DNA of 64,000 nt. Source: Ramazzottius varieornatus (Eukaryota > Tardigrada > Eutardigrada > Parachela > Ramazzottiidae). Shown here one piece after another: positions 1 through 12,600 of this stretch (positions are counted from its first letter, which is position 1; each line of letters starts with the position of its first letter). The translations under genes and the position numbers were made by a program. The notes under the pieces are model-generated. The model saw nothing but the letters and a program-made list of their open reading frames with translations. It was not told the origin of the DNA and ran no database searches. Location: NCBI GenBank assembly GCA_001949185.1, contig BDGG01000002.1:4950448-5014447 (forward strand), read 5' to 3'.

Positions 1-83
1 GTTATCGAATGACCAGTGGTCTAAAAGTTCTTTCCTGCCAGTGTGTCATATTTCTGACCGCTCCGTTCTTCATTCTCGTCCAG

Positions 84-278
84 ATGAACCTTCGTCAACT
101 TTTTATTTCTGGACTTCCGGCCGAGGAAATTTTCAATGTTAATTTATCAGGTAAAGCTAATGTGCTAGTTTTGACGTCTATCAGTGCTGTCTCGTGATCG
201 ATTTATCCTGCAGGCACGACAAGTTTCTTTGACGTGGGAGGCATCAAGGAACTTGAGTTAGCCGAAAGGAAGTCCTGA
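84..278 (+). CDS. Possible last two exons of an unknown gene
   Basis: A pyrimidine-rich tract ending in CAG at 81-83 precedes an open exon (84-150) ending in a GT donor. A second exon after CAG at 211-213 (214-278) continues the same frame to a TGA at 276-278. Together they would read as about 43 residues ending in ELELAERKS. I do not recognise the product, and its beginning would lie outside the window. The support is only splice-like signals and frame agreement, so this could be chance. If real, it is the 3' end of an upstream gene on the same strand as the alpha2delta gene. Confidence 0.25.
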
Positions 279-1390
279 GATGTTACTGTGGCACTTACGT
301 CTGCGCCTTTTAAGAACGTTTGACATAAATCTCCTAACCAGCACTTAATTCTCCTATAACTTAGTGTGTGCGCCGAAACCCTTTCTCAAATGGTTCGGAA
401 TCACCGAAGGCCCAAAAAACGTGCATGAGGTGTGTGAAAACTACAAAATGTTTCGTGTCCGTCATCCGTCATATGGGCCGCCATAAAGTTTTGCAAGTTT
501 GATTACCCCCTGATCCATTTTCATACACTACTACTGTATTACTTTTGCGGGCGAATGATCGGCTTGGAGAATGATATCGACCCAGCAGGACTTTCTTCTC
601 GTAGACCCAATGCAGCGCGCTGATTCTACCGGCGTGGGATTCGACGCAGCAGGAGGACGTTTCCTTTCAGAGCGAGTGGCCGGAGTGGGGAACATGTATT
701 ACGCACACAGGACGCGCTCTCCATCGATCGGGGAGGCGGAACGCGCATCGAGCGGGCTCTTTCTTGTTTGCTTGGGCGGTGCTGGCTTACAGTTCGGGAG
801 AAGCGAATCCATAAACTTGCCGGAATACAGTACATCGATACGGCCACCGTTGTACGCGATAGATCTCTGGAGCTGGTCGCGATCGGTAAGCCGTGAACAC
901 TTCTCTGGATCCATCAATGAACGTTTAAACTTTGAATTTAGTTGACAGGATTTCATCCGGATCACTTTGGGCCTCACATGCACACGTGTGCGTAGATGAG
1001 TGTCGATTAGGCCAGTTTCTTCCCTAATAACACCCGGCTTGATTTTTGCCTTGTGGCAGCGGCGGCGTTATATCGCCAACTATCTGTTATTTATTGCATG
1101 TTGACCTTTGGCCCCGGGGTACTGGGGGAAATTATTGAAACAACGAGCACAACGCAGCCCGCACTTCCAGCGTGTTTCTATACCTTTGCCCACGGTATCT
1201 CCGGGCCGCCCCCGGAAATGCAAAATATAACAGATAGTTGGCGACAAAGCACCGCCGCTGCCTTGTGGCGACCAACGATTGCTACTCTGTTTTTGCTTTC
1301 CGGAACACCGAAGATCGAAATCCTAATATGCTGATCAGTATTAACGTCATTATGCCCTGAATGATCGTCCGGAAGAAATGTGGTTTCGTG
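279..1390. other. Intergenic region upstream of the alpha2delta gene
   Basis: No coding exon is supported here. The open frame at 571-945 has no splice context or family resemblance. The stretch holds one full copy of the hAT-type MITE (1057-1260), which ends 130 bases before the alpha2delta start codon and so lies in its presumptive promoter or 5' UTR. Confidence 0.6.
1057..1260. mobile_element. hAT-type MITE, copy 1
   Basis: A 204-bp element with terminal inverted repeats beginning CAGCGGCGGCGTTATATCG; the right end reads as its complement. It is flanked by a perfect 8-bp duplication, CCTTGTGG, at 1049-1056 and 1261-1268. A CAG terminus and an 8-bp duplication are hallmarks of the hAT superfamily. 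There is no transposase frame, so it is non-autonomous. Its interior is in the opposite orientation to copy 2. Confidence 0.9.
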
Positions 1391-4300
1391 ATGACGTCTA
1401 ATCGGCGGTTAGACTTCCATGATTTAGCGAAGCTCATCGTCATCTTCACATTGATTCCCGCGTGGGAACCCACTTCCCGTGTCAATGGATTACCACCTAC
1501 TTTTTCCATAGCCAGGTAATTTACGACAAGTACATCACGCGAAATAATTAACAGCTCTTCCTAGCTGTTCTTGACATGACTGGTCAGGTTAATTTGTTGC
1601 GTTGATTTTGAAGTTTGAGACAGCTGGCGGACAAAGTGGGCTCCCGGCTCCACCAAGTGACGAAACTCGTATCCGGCCATGATGAAATCAAAAAGGTAAA
1701 CTGAAACTCCTGAACAACACGCTCTGTTATCTTCGAGTAAAAAGTAACCTTCTTCTTCGTTGTGCACTTTGAGCGATGAGCCAAAAGCTGGATTTGCCGA
1801 CAGAAGTGTTGCGCATAAGTGTTGCGCGCATGCAACAGATATGACCGTTTTTTCAAGTGATGGATCTCAAATCTCTTGATGATCCAGCTGTTGTCTCCAG
1901 GGATTCTCCGATCTGTACGTCAAGATCGATGAGATGGACCCAGCTGAAGCCGTCAAACAATACGGCGAAAAGTTGTCTCAGGCAATTAAGAAGAAGATAG
2001 TAGCTCTTGAGGTACGTCCCACTGAAACGTAGGTGCAGAAATCAACTTGATACCAGATGAAACATTTTGAATCGTTTATCGCGATAAGATTACCAGTATA
2101 AGCCACACTGCTAAAGTGAAACCCGGAAGTTCCCTTGCGAGACTGTCTGCTTAAGATCAACGGAGATTTTCTGCTGTTCCAGAGGCTCGTCGAGACAGCT
2201 GAGGAGACTGCTGCCTCACATCCATGGAAAAATGACATCAACGTGAGTCGGAATTTTCTTTCTCGCTGTTGTTCCGCATGAGTGCGTGACGGATTGTTGG
2301 GTTCCCTAATTTATCCCTGCAGTGGTTGTTGTAACTGTCTTTCGCCCAGCGGCGGCGTTTTGTCGCCAACTATCTGTTATTTTTGCATTTTGGGGGGGGG
2401 GGGGCTGGAGATACCGTGGGCAAAGGTATAGAAACACGCTGGAAGTGCGGGCTGCGTTGTGCTCGTTGTTTCAATAATTTCCCCCAGTACCCCGGGGCTA
2501 GAGGTCAACATGCAAAAAATAACACAGTTGGCGACATAACGCCGCCGCTGCTTTCGCCTACGGAGATCAAAGCTTGCTGCATTGAAATATTTGCGAATTT
2601 ACTTCCGGTGTAGATTACATATCACAACGCAAAGGAAACGGATGGCGGGACCCACGGCTTCTTCGATCCCATAGACTTTCACAGAGATCCCCGATTCCTT
2701 AACGAGCCCATTAATCTGGATGCCAGTACAGTGCATGTACCGACTAACGTTTTCAGTCGATGTAAGTGTTCGCCATAATTGAACACATACAGTAAAACAC
2801 AGGGCCCAAATACTCAGAATGTTGTTTATATTCTCCGAATAGCCGTCGTGGTGCAGAATGGGGTCGACTGGTCGAAAAAGCTGGACGCTTCATTTCGGTA
2901 TAATTTCGAAGAGAACCCTACTGTTCGAGGGCAGCACTTTTGTAGTAGTACGGGCTTCGAGCGGATTTACCCAGGGATTCGCTGGCCGTTTTCGAAAGAC
3001 CCTGAGAAGCCGGAAATGTACGATTGCCGGCTGGCTAGATGGTACGCTCGATCACTTCCTCAAACAGGGAAATGCTAATTCACTCAAATATTATGAATAA
3101 AAAATATGAAAAGTTTGCTGATCGCGGTCTGCTGAACTCGTTGTAACGTGCTAATAGGGTTTGTGAATATTTCTGTTATACAGGTACATTCAGGCAGCCA
3201 GTAGTCCGAAAGACCTGGTGATCCTCTTGGATATTAGCGGTAGCATGACTGGTCTACGCCGTGAGACTGCAAAACGAACCGTGATGGCCATAATGGATAC
3301 GCTAAACGAGGATGATTTCTTCAATGTGCTTACGGTAATTGATTCACTGTAGATCACATTCATCGACGCCATTGGTGATAACGACCTTTAGAAACCACTC
3401 TTGGAATATTGATGCGTTCCTCGAGGTCTTGCGGAATTCAGCATTGCAAAATACATGGAATCATTATTTTCACATTGAAATTGCATTGCCATATGACTGA
3501 TTTTTTTCTGGTTGCAGTTCAAGAACGATACATATTTCCTGGATCCTTGCCTGAACAACACCTTGCTTCCAGCAACGAAAGCGCACAAGAAACACCTGTC
3601 GCGCCTGATGCAGCATCTCGATACAGAAGATTTCGCCAATTATACGGTGGCACTTCCGGTGGCTTTCAATCTACTGGCAAGAAATGACACAGCTCGTACA
3701 TCGGGTTGTAATAAAGCAATTATGATCGTCTCCGACAATGCACCGGAAGCTTTTGAGGATATCTGTCGCCTTTACAATCCGGACCGTAGCGTGCGGTTCT
3801 TTGCCTATGTCATCGGAAGGGAAGTGACAGAGTACGAGGGAATGACTGAGCTAGCGTGCAACAACCGCGGGTTCGTGGCGCATATCACGACGATTGCGGA
3901 CGTCCGGGACTATGTTGAGGTTGATATTTCGTAACGGGCGGGTCCAGTCGATGAGGTAACTCTTTTTGTGTCTATAGCCTTATGATCTTTGCAGGAATAC
4001 TATCAGGTCCTTGGTCGACCTATGGTTCTCCACAAGAACCACACCAATATTTGGACTACTGCTCACTCGCATCCGAGGGTACAGTAAAACCTCTTAAGAA
4101 TGACAGCTAGGTTAAACTCATAATTCTGAATTCCAGGACGTTCTTGGGCCGCTAATCACCGTAGCCCAGCCAGTATTTAACCGATCGGCAGAAGCGGTTA
4201 GTATGGGAACCCACAATTCGGCGGCTCATGATTCCCTCGTTGCAGTTTTTGTTATCTAGGGTGCGAAGGGTTCGCTCATTGGAGTTGTCAGTTTGGATAT

Positions 4301-7300
4301 CCCGGTCGAAGACATCCGAAAGACCATGGCGCCTCATAAGGTAACGCGATTCTTTCTCTGCCCGGAACCCGGAAATGCTTCAGCCACGAACTGCTGAGCA
4401 AACAGACGAAGTGGTAGATCTATGTTGTATGCTTTGCAGTGGGGAGTTGGGTCCTACGTTTTCGGCATTAACCACAACGGACGGGTCATTTTCCATCCTC
4501 ACTGGAAGACACTGGTAAAAAAGCTTACCAATCTTTTCGCTCAGCCACTGAATTTTTCCAATACATACAGTTTGTTAGCTAGACATAACTCGGTGCTCGC
4601 TCTTGCAGCAGAAAGGGAAAGTTTCGGCGCCGATTCAGAATGAAGTAGACCTTTCAGAGTTGGAACAGGAAGTCGCGACATCCAGCTTCAATATAACTCA
4701 AGAGCATGAAGTAAACACCTTGGGTTCCCACATACTGTAAAGTGTAGGCCCTGTATAGTTAGGTCCATTAAACTAAGGGGAATTTGATTCTCAACCTAAA
4801 CGTCGAAAAATTCTGTCCGACAACATGTAATGCTTCGTAGCTCCGTAAGAAAATGATCGATTTGGACAATGGCACTCACCAGATGAGGGTTCTCCGGCAA
4901 ATGGATGGTGGGGTAAGCACATTTCGACACCTAGATCGACCCAGCGGCGGCGTTATGTCGCCAACTATCTGTTATTTTTTGCATTNNNNNNNNNNNNNNN
5001 NNNNNNNNNNNNNNNNNNNNNNNNNNNNNNNNNNNNNNNNNNNNNNNNNNNNNNNNNNNNNNNNNNNNNNNNNNNNNNNNNNNNNNNNNNNNNNNNNNNN
5101 NNNNNNNNNNNNNNNNNNNNNNNNNNNNNNNNNNNNNNNNNNNNNNNNNNNNNNNNNNNNNNNNNNNNNNNNNNNNNNNNNNNNNNNNNNNNNNNNNNNN
5201 NNNNNNNNNNNNNCCGCTGTATCAACCGAATGTCTAACACGGTTTCGCCAATTTTCGCTCCATACTTTCCATTTTAAAGATCACGAACACGGCGTTATCG
5301 GACTTTCATAACATGTACTAATTTGCCAGATGCCTCTTTCCTTGCAGAAGCGTGCTTATGAGAGGAACTATCAGTACTTTTTCTCCAGAATAGCCGGCAC
5401 TCCATTCAGGTCAGTTGCCTTCGTTAACAGTATTTGAAATGGGTCGGTCGCTATTGAGACAGTGATGCAGCGATGCCTTCCCCTTTAAGCATCGGGCTCG
5501 CCATCCCTTCCACCGAAAGCGGTATCTCGGGCTCCATCGATAAGCTTCACGGAGCCCGTCGACCACGCGCAGCCGACGGTAAATTGCTTGCGAATCCAGC
5601 GTACTGTACGCGCACGATGGAAATTTATGGGACAGGCGGAAAGGACGGCAAAATGGAAATTCAAACGTAGAAAAGTGTCGAAAAGTGTATTACTGTGAGT
5701 TGGTCGTGTACGTGCTTTCGTACCGCTGTAGCGAAAAGGCCTGTCCCACAATTTCCCATTGTGCGTGTGCGTCGGTTGTAACTAACCTTCATTTCTAATT
5801 GAAGTGACACAAAATTACTGTAATTGAGTTCAAAATTCGTCGTTAACACTTTCAGCACGATCGTTTTCATGTTTGCTGGATACTACCGTCCTCTTTGTGT
5901 ATACATGAATTTTATTGGCTGGTACCGTGTTGCGGAGGGTGGTCCAACCAATAGGCAATTTTCGAAATTTCAAAATTCGAATAATTGGCAGACCATGAAC
6001 GCCAAATCTCAAAAGGGAGAACTGGTCGTCTTGATTTTCTTCTGACCGCACTGATGACTGATGACTACAAAATTTAGTCCAGGCTCGGCTTCGATAGATA
6101 AGACTTTCCCCAGTGCTCCAGTTTTTTTCTATACCGTGCACGTGTCTCGCGCGAAGAGACGAAACACTAAATTTCACAAAAACCACCCGAAACCGTAGAA
6201 AAAATTTCCAGCGTGCTGGGGTTTTGCTGACCGCTGGTCATTAGTGTTGCTTTGGTGAGAAAACCGAGGTACATGCAAACAAATAGACCCAGACCCGAAA
6301 GACCAAAAGCTAAAACTGGGAGGTGAATAAAACTGAGTGATTGTATACACATAGAGGACGGTCGTACGCAGAGTGTTAAATATAAAGGTTAGATAATATT
6401 CGTGTTCTGATTTCCATTGTCTGCAGCGGTATCATTGAATTCAACTGACTGGACCATTCATCCCAACTGGTACTACTGCGAAACCACCATGGCGCATTTC
6501 CCTAATTTGACAGTTGTCCTGGAAAACTTGTTAAGCTCAAACGGCTTATCGGCGGAAGACACGCACGATTTATCATGTAGGGAAAAAAGCGTTAACTGTC
6601 GGAGGCGCTGACTTGAAAAACTTCCGATAATTGTATCACCGCAGGCGATAAGGATTTAATGGAATCATTAATGTTCGACGCGCAAGCTACCAGGACACTT
6701 GGAGATTATTGGATTTCCACCAAGGATAAACATCGGGATCTTTACGAGCTTTACGGCATCACGACGTCCTTTGTTAGTACGAGAGCCGGCTTGACGCGGT
6801 GGAAAGAAGTTGGGGATTCAACTCCCTCCAGAGACTTGGTGTCTTCCGTCACTGCTGCGTACTCCACCGACGTCGCCTACCCCGATGACATCGCTAACCA
6901 GACGTTCCTTCCGGTTCTTGAAACCAAGTATGGGATTTCATTCCATCGATGAAGAACCCTAAGACCACTCCCACATTTTTCTTGTTCTGTACTCTAGGCA
7001 TTACTTCCGGAAGCATTCAAGAGCTGTAGAGGAGGGCTGGTACCAGAGGACAGTTGGCGGTGATTTGGAGGCGCTGGTCACGGTCATTCAAGATGAACCA
7101 GGTAAAACGCGTCTCGAAATAAGCCACCTGAGCTCTTAAAGTGTTAGTAAACGGGAATTGTGGTTGCCGTTTCAGAATCCGCGAACTTGACCAGCGATTT
7201 TCTCATGGTGACCACGCCCGTCTATGTGGCGAAGGAAGAACAGAAGGACATTTCTTCTTTATCGGCCGCGGTAGCTGGACTTATTATGAGCTCGCAAAGT

Positions 7301-8573
7301 TTGCTGGACAGCGTTCGTCAGACAGCGGAAGAATCTGTAAATTCGGGCTTGAGTATAAAAACTTAAGATCGTGTATAGTTGGAAGTTTCATGGACCAGGC
7401 TGTTTTGTAGTGCAAGGGGTTGCCGAACTGTGTTTCGTGCCATTCACCGCACGTGAACTGCTACCTGCTGGATGAAAGTGCATTTGTGGTGGTTGACAGT
7501 CGCTATCCGGAAAACAGTGGCAAATTCTTCGGTGTACTCCAGAGCGAAGTCATGTTAAGCTTGGTTGACTCGAACATTTTTAAGCGGTAGGTCTTGGATT
7601 TTTCCTTATATCTATTGGGCTCGAAAAATCTTGAGGAGGGTTCCCTGCAGATACGAACTACGAGACTATCAAGCAATGTGTCAACCAGTCCCACCAACCA
7701 AGACGAGCTCTTCCGCTTCACTGCTAGCTTCCTGGTTAACGTCGGCCTTTGGGTCTTTGCATCTTTTGACGAGGACGCTCATGAGGTAAGAAATACCTAG
7801 TGATCATTCTAAAGCTATGTGGTTCCGTAGGATAGCCGAGCTGTTCCTGACTTTTCATGTGTTACAGCTTATCGGTTACGCTGCTTGCGGTAGTCTTTGC
7901 CGTGGACGATGAGTACTACCACTTCGAGCCCAAAGTTGACATCAACGGAACTATGGAAGCCATGGCCAAGAAGCTTCCGCCGCCTTATTCGTGCGATGCA
8001 CAGTACGCGCTCTTTCATTCTTCGTGGGTGGCTTCCGAGCTAATTGCGGAAGTGGAATGTACAGCGAATAATTGCACCAAGTAGGTCCTTCTTCAACTGA
8101 GCTTTCGTTCATCGATTTTTTCTGCCTACAATCGCAGTATATTTGTTTTTGTGTTTCCAGGAACATCGCTGTAGTGAAAGTTCCGCACACCAACCTTATA
8201 CTTGTGGCCTTGGATAACTTGAAATCGTGCCTTTGTAACGGTGCAGTAGTCGACATAAAGCCGACGGAGATTATTTTTACCACGGAGGAGAAGTGCAATA
8301 GGTTCATGGCGTTCCCCCACAGGCGGAAGCCAACGGAATGCTATTCGTACTTCAAAGAGGTAAGTATTCAAAACTTGCCGAATACCACTACTTCCTCGTC
8401 TTCCCAGCAGTAGACTGATAAACCTGAAAATCAAACTCCTTTGTGCTGTAGGAAGACTATTCCGAATGTGGACGCCCATGGGTGCCTTACCAATCAACCA
8501 GTGCCACTCCCAGATTACGCGCGACCCTCTCGTACGGGATGGTGGCTGCCTTAATTCCTCTGACTATGTTTTA
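1391..8573 (+). CDS. CACNA2D: Voltage-gated calcium channel alpha2delta subunit
   Basis: Extracellular, membrane-anchored auxiliary subunit that traffics CaV channels and shapes synapses. Coding exons: 1391-1515, 1614-1695, 1901-2011, 2183-2240, 2614-2761, 2843-3041, 3184-3334, 3518-3919, 3995-4078, 4137-4196, 4260-4340, 4440-4514, 4609-4710, 4841-4912, 5348-5409, 5490-5578, 6427-6576, 6645-6927, 6998-7101, 7176-7336, 7411-7586, 7651-7785, 7868-8080, 8161-8359, 8452-8573. They sum to 3444 nt, an intact 1147-residue protein near family length. Visible are an N-terminal signal peptide, the VHVPTNV motif, a VWA domain with [13 protein letters not shown] near residue 257, the Cache-type segments ([24 protein letters not shown]), the Cys-rich delta region, and a C-terminal EDYSECG followed by a hydrophobic tail suited to a GPI anchor. 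The start was chosen because its exon carries the signal peptide and joins in phase. The gabapentin-site Arg triplet is not conserved (RLARW). Two introns and the upstream region carry hAT MITEs. Confidence 0.95.
2347..2550. mobile_element. hAT-type MITE, copy 2 (alpha2delta intron 4)
   Basis: The same 204-bp family as copy 1, with inverted interior. The termini start CAGCGGCGGCG and end CGCCGCCGCTG. A perfect 8-bp duplication, CTTTCGCC, lies at 2339-2346 and 2551-2558. It has a G-homopolymer run near 2396. It is inserted in the intron between exons 2183-2240 and 2614-2761 and does not disturb either splice site. Confidence 0.9.
4942..5219. mobile_element. hAT-type MITE, copy 3, interrupted by assembly gap
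   Basis: The left terminus, CAGCGGCGGCGTTATGTCG, starts at 4942 and the right terminus remnant, CCGCTG, ends at 5219, with the gap between them. The flanks GATCGACC (4934-4941) and TATCAACC (5220-5227) agree at six of eight positions, consistent with an older insertion. It lies in the intron between exons ending at 4912 and starting at 5348, so the gap removes no coding sequence. Confidence 0.75.
4986..5213. other. Assembly gap (N run)
   Basis: A run of N inside MITE copy 3, in an intron of the alpha2delta gene. The repetitive fold-back structure probably caused the assembly failure. Confidence 0.99.
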
Positions 8574-9641
8574 ATGAACGCAAATATATAACCACATGTC
8601 TTTCTTCGCGATGTTGTGTTCCTAAATCTTACTATAATTAAATACTTGAAAAACTGGAAGTTTTTCCTCGTGGTGATCGACCGACTTCAAAACAGTCAAA
8701 ATATAATACGATCAATGCAGCTTCAACCGGACTGTGTTTTGATCGGATACCGCTACGTACTGTATATCGCAATTATGAATTCTCGCTAAAGACTTCTCGA
8801 AGACTCTGTGGGACTGAGAAATTGAAGCTGGAAGACAAAACTCAAGAGCATTTTTTACGAACTGGGAAACCTATAGGGAAATAATATCATGCGAACTACA
8901 GTGAAAGCAGACGACGTACTGATAAAGTAAGATTCTTTCTGGTTCTGTTGCGACAGCTTCTGGTTGCTATTAGGTGCCTAGCTGGCGCCACAATTTCCTT
9001 CGTGAGTTTTCTTGCATCCACCATCACGCTGCATCCCTGATAACCCGGACGCTTTTTGGAGTAACCGCTAATCGGGTACCTTGTGGGTGCTTTGGGCCTC
9101 CAGGCGCCATCTCTAATAACCCAGCGAAGGCTGCGCAGTTCTTCAGTCCGGTTTTGTGACTCTACCATGCACGACCGTCTCCTCAGTTCGCACATCGTTC
9201 TTCTTTGCACATTCAGAAATAAATTTGTGTGAAGCTCCGGTGGAAGAGAATTTCTGTTTTCCGTGACGCTCTGATGTGCTCTTTTCGATCTTTTGTAGTT
9301 CCGAGCGGGATGACCGGGACCCAGCAAGGCCGGGAACGGCCCCGCATACTCCCAGACTAGCCCTCGCCCGGCTGCAGTTCAGGGCATTGGGCACAGCCAA
9401 CCTCGGCAGTTGGCACAGCCCTGGCCATGTTCATGCATGAGCTGCTCATGGCCTTGCTGAGTTGATTCACTTGATTGTCGCGGCAGCGAACGAGCAGTGA
9501 AGCAGCCAGCTGCTCGGACGCGCTCTGATGCTGATCTGCTTAAGAAATTTTTCTTCCCGTCATCCAGGATTCAGGATCAGAACCGTTCACGATCTCCACT
9601 CGCTTGAGTGCCGGGATCAGGAGAGTGCTGCCGAGGATAGC
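8574..9641. other. Intergenic region between the alpha2delta and dynactin genes
   Basis: No supported gene. The first half is AT-rich and presumably contains the alpha2delta 3' UTR. From about 9300 it becomes GC-rich, with CpG and short repeated GCTGC/TGCTC words, as expected for the promoter and 5' UTR of a broadly expressed gene such as dynactin. The minus-strand open frame 8896-9327 has no recognisable content. Confidence 0.5.
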
Positions 9642-12600
9642 ATGGCTGAGTCAACGTCGCCGGTGAAGGAATGGAGCTTGAACGAGAGAGTGCAGGATTC
9701 ACGAGGTGACCAAGGCGTTATCGCGTTTATCGGAGAGACGCAGTTTGCAGTTGGAAAATGGATTGGAATCATCTTGGATGAACCCAAAGGCAAGAACAAC
9801 GGCACCGTCAAAGACATTAGATACTTTGAATGTTCAGAAAATCACGGCTTGTTTGTGCGTGAAAATCAGGTATGACTTCCAGGTCGAGGTAGCTTTGTTA
9901 TCAATAACTCGACGCAGTTATCCCATTGCTGTATTATCGTTCGTTGCAGGTATATCCCATTGGCAGCAGCTCTCGTCGTGAATCCATCGCGACTTCCGGC
10001 GCTACTTCTCTTTCAGGATCAACAGCATCCCTTCACAGTATTGCTGATCAGGCCTTAACTACACCAGCTGCCAACAGGATGAAGAAGCCTGCTCCTGGAC
10101 CTGGAGGTCTTAAACCACCTGCTTCAGGCCTACCAGCGCCCTCGTCCAAAACCATTCCTAAAACAGCTACACCAGCTTCAAGATTATCTCTCCCACACCC
10201 TTCTTCGCAGGCTGTCCCAAAAGCAGGTACGCATAATTATGGACTTTGTAGTACAGTAGTCTACGTAGAACTGTAGATCACCTGCTGTCTTCGTATAATC
10301 GTATACAGTGGTGGTTTCTTCGAAGAGGGAAAACCGACGTCACGGCAAGGTGTGCATCTTCCAGCCCCAACCACAAAGCCTCTTCCGGAGAAAGCTGAGC
10401 CGATAAAAGTGGAGAACATCAAAGAGCAAAAGAAAGACGTTGGCGAAAGTGCGGAGAGGCCACATAAGATTTCTCAGTCCGATCGGCGAGAATCTGTAGA
10501 GTCAGAAACCAGTCACAAGTCAGAAAGTGAAGTTCCGGTAATCCTTAAAGTAGAGTCCGTCGATCACGCGAAACTTCGAAGAGAGCAAGAAAGCGAGGTG
10601 GCCAAGCTGCGTCTTCAGATCGAGCAGCTGGAGCTCCACAAGTCCCAAATGGCGAGAGCCCATGCTGATCTGCAGAAGCAGCTACAGAATGCAGAACGAG
10701 AAGCCCGTCAAGCGAAAGAAGCCATCAACGCCGATGAAGTGACCGAGCTACAAGAAACGATCGAAATGCTGACGTTGGATAAGGAAATGGCCGAAGAGAA
10801 GTTTGACCAGATGGAACGGGATTACGAACAGCTGAAGTTGACGTATGAAGAAGCCAAGCTGGAACTGGAAGTACTGCAGCATGAGATCAAGGAAGGTGGT
10901 CATGGAGAACTTTCATCCAACTTCCGGGCGGATGAACTGCAGAGAAAGAACGAAGAGCTGAAAGTTGCATTGATCAAGCTGAGGGATATCCTGAATGATG
11001 AAAAATCAGACAAACAGAAGCTGACGAAAGAAGTGAATAGGTTGGAAGATCGGAATAGCGAGTTGGAGAAGGCTGTAGAGAGAATGAAGGCGGAAGCTGG
11101 ACGCAACGACGAAATCCTGGCTGATCTTCGTGAACAGGTTTGTCGATCCAGTACTTAGATGAAAGTTCGGATAGGTGGCGCACACTATCGGTGTTTTCGG
11201 TTGAAAGCGTGCGCAACTAGGAAAATGATCCTGTTGACTTTGTTTACCCTAGTCCCAGAAGTAATGACACTGGTTTCCCTACAGGTGGATGCTGCAATTG
11301 GAGCAGAAGAGATGGTGGAGCGTCTGACCGAGCAGAACCTCGACATGGAAGACAAGCTGAAAGAGCTTCGGGACACGGTGGACGACTACGAAGCTATGGT
11401 GTCCATGAACAACGAAATGATCGAGATGAACGGCCTGAAAGAGCGTTTCCTCCGGGAAGAAGTCGACATGGCACATGCTGAGGTCGCTGCTTTGAAGAAA
11501 GCCATCCTTGACCGACAGCAGGTCGTTACAGACTTGGAAGTTACTCTCCACAAATACAGAGACCTCACACGGCAGTTACAACAAGAGAACAACGAACTGA
11601 GAGCGCAGCTACAACAACAGACATCCAACACTCAGAGTTCGCAGCTTGTTCCCACCACCGTAGACTATAAGCTGAAGATTCAAGATGACAAAGCTAACAC
11701 TGAACGCATAGACTACAAGTTGCTGAATATCAGGGGAAAGATTCTGTCCAAGAAGAGCGATTACTTGGCCTTGTTTATGCCGGAGTTGTTCAACTTGAAT
11801 CGAGAGGAAGCGTATGTGCAAGTGTGTCTTCTGCCCGAACAGATTCTGATGAAGTTGGAGTTGGTGGATGCGGAAGTGAGGCTAAAGTTCGACTTGCCGA
11901 ATGCCGTCGAGATGGCCAAGTTGGATGGGTACTCGGCACAGAAGAGAGACCAGTTGGTGTATGGGTATTGCTTCATGTTCCTGGTGAAGACCTTAGAGAT
12001 GTGGGACAGGGATGTCGACTTCGCGGTGAGAAATGCCAGTGTCGAGACTTTCTCGGTGATGAACGAGCTGGAAGGACAGATGCAGCGGCAAGATGACTCT
12101 GTTCAATATTACATCGAACTCTTCAAGCAAGGTTTGTCCAGACGCCTTTTCACCATTGTCTGGAAATTCCAACACAATATTCAGTCAGGAAACAGGGAAC
12201 GTAAAGAAGCTTTTGTGTAATAAGATCTGTTTAAGAGCACATCAAACAAACTCGGCAAGATCGTGTTTCCAAGTGGCACGCGGTACCAGCCAATAACATC
12301 AGGCACGTGCGCCACTTGGGAAAACAAAGTTGCCGAGTTCCCTATTTTTATCGCGTTTTAGAATTCGGAATCGACGAAAACTTCGAAATGGTGTAGTTGT
12401 ATATATTTTAAAGTTGCAATGTCTGGTCTTTCGTAGGTCGGCTTGACGAGCTCATCACACTGGAGTATCTGGAAACTTCCGCTTTACAAATGAGCGAAAT
12501 TCTGACTCGTCTCTCCGCCATGGACTCTAGTCAACGAAGCAGCATGGACAAGCTGAAAGACTTCCTGGACGTTGTCAGTGTGGCCAGTCGGTCCATAGCT

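Noticed and set aside
571-945. 124-codon plus-strand frame upstream of the alpha2delta gene
   Set aside because: No signal peptide, splice signals or family resemblance. The real first alpha2delta exon is at 1391-1515, supported by a signal peptide and phase.
8896-9327. 143-codon minus-strand frame before DCTN1
   Set aside because: Basic, repetitive-looking composition typical of a chance frame in GC-rich DNA; overlaps other frames and has no recognisable motif.
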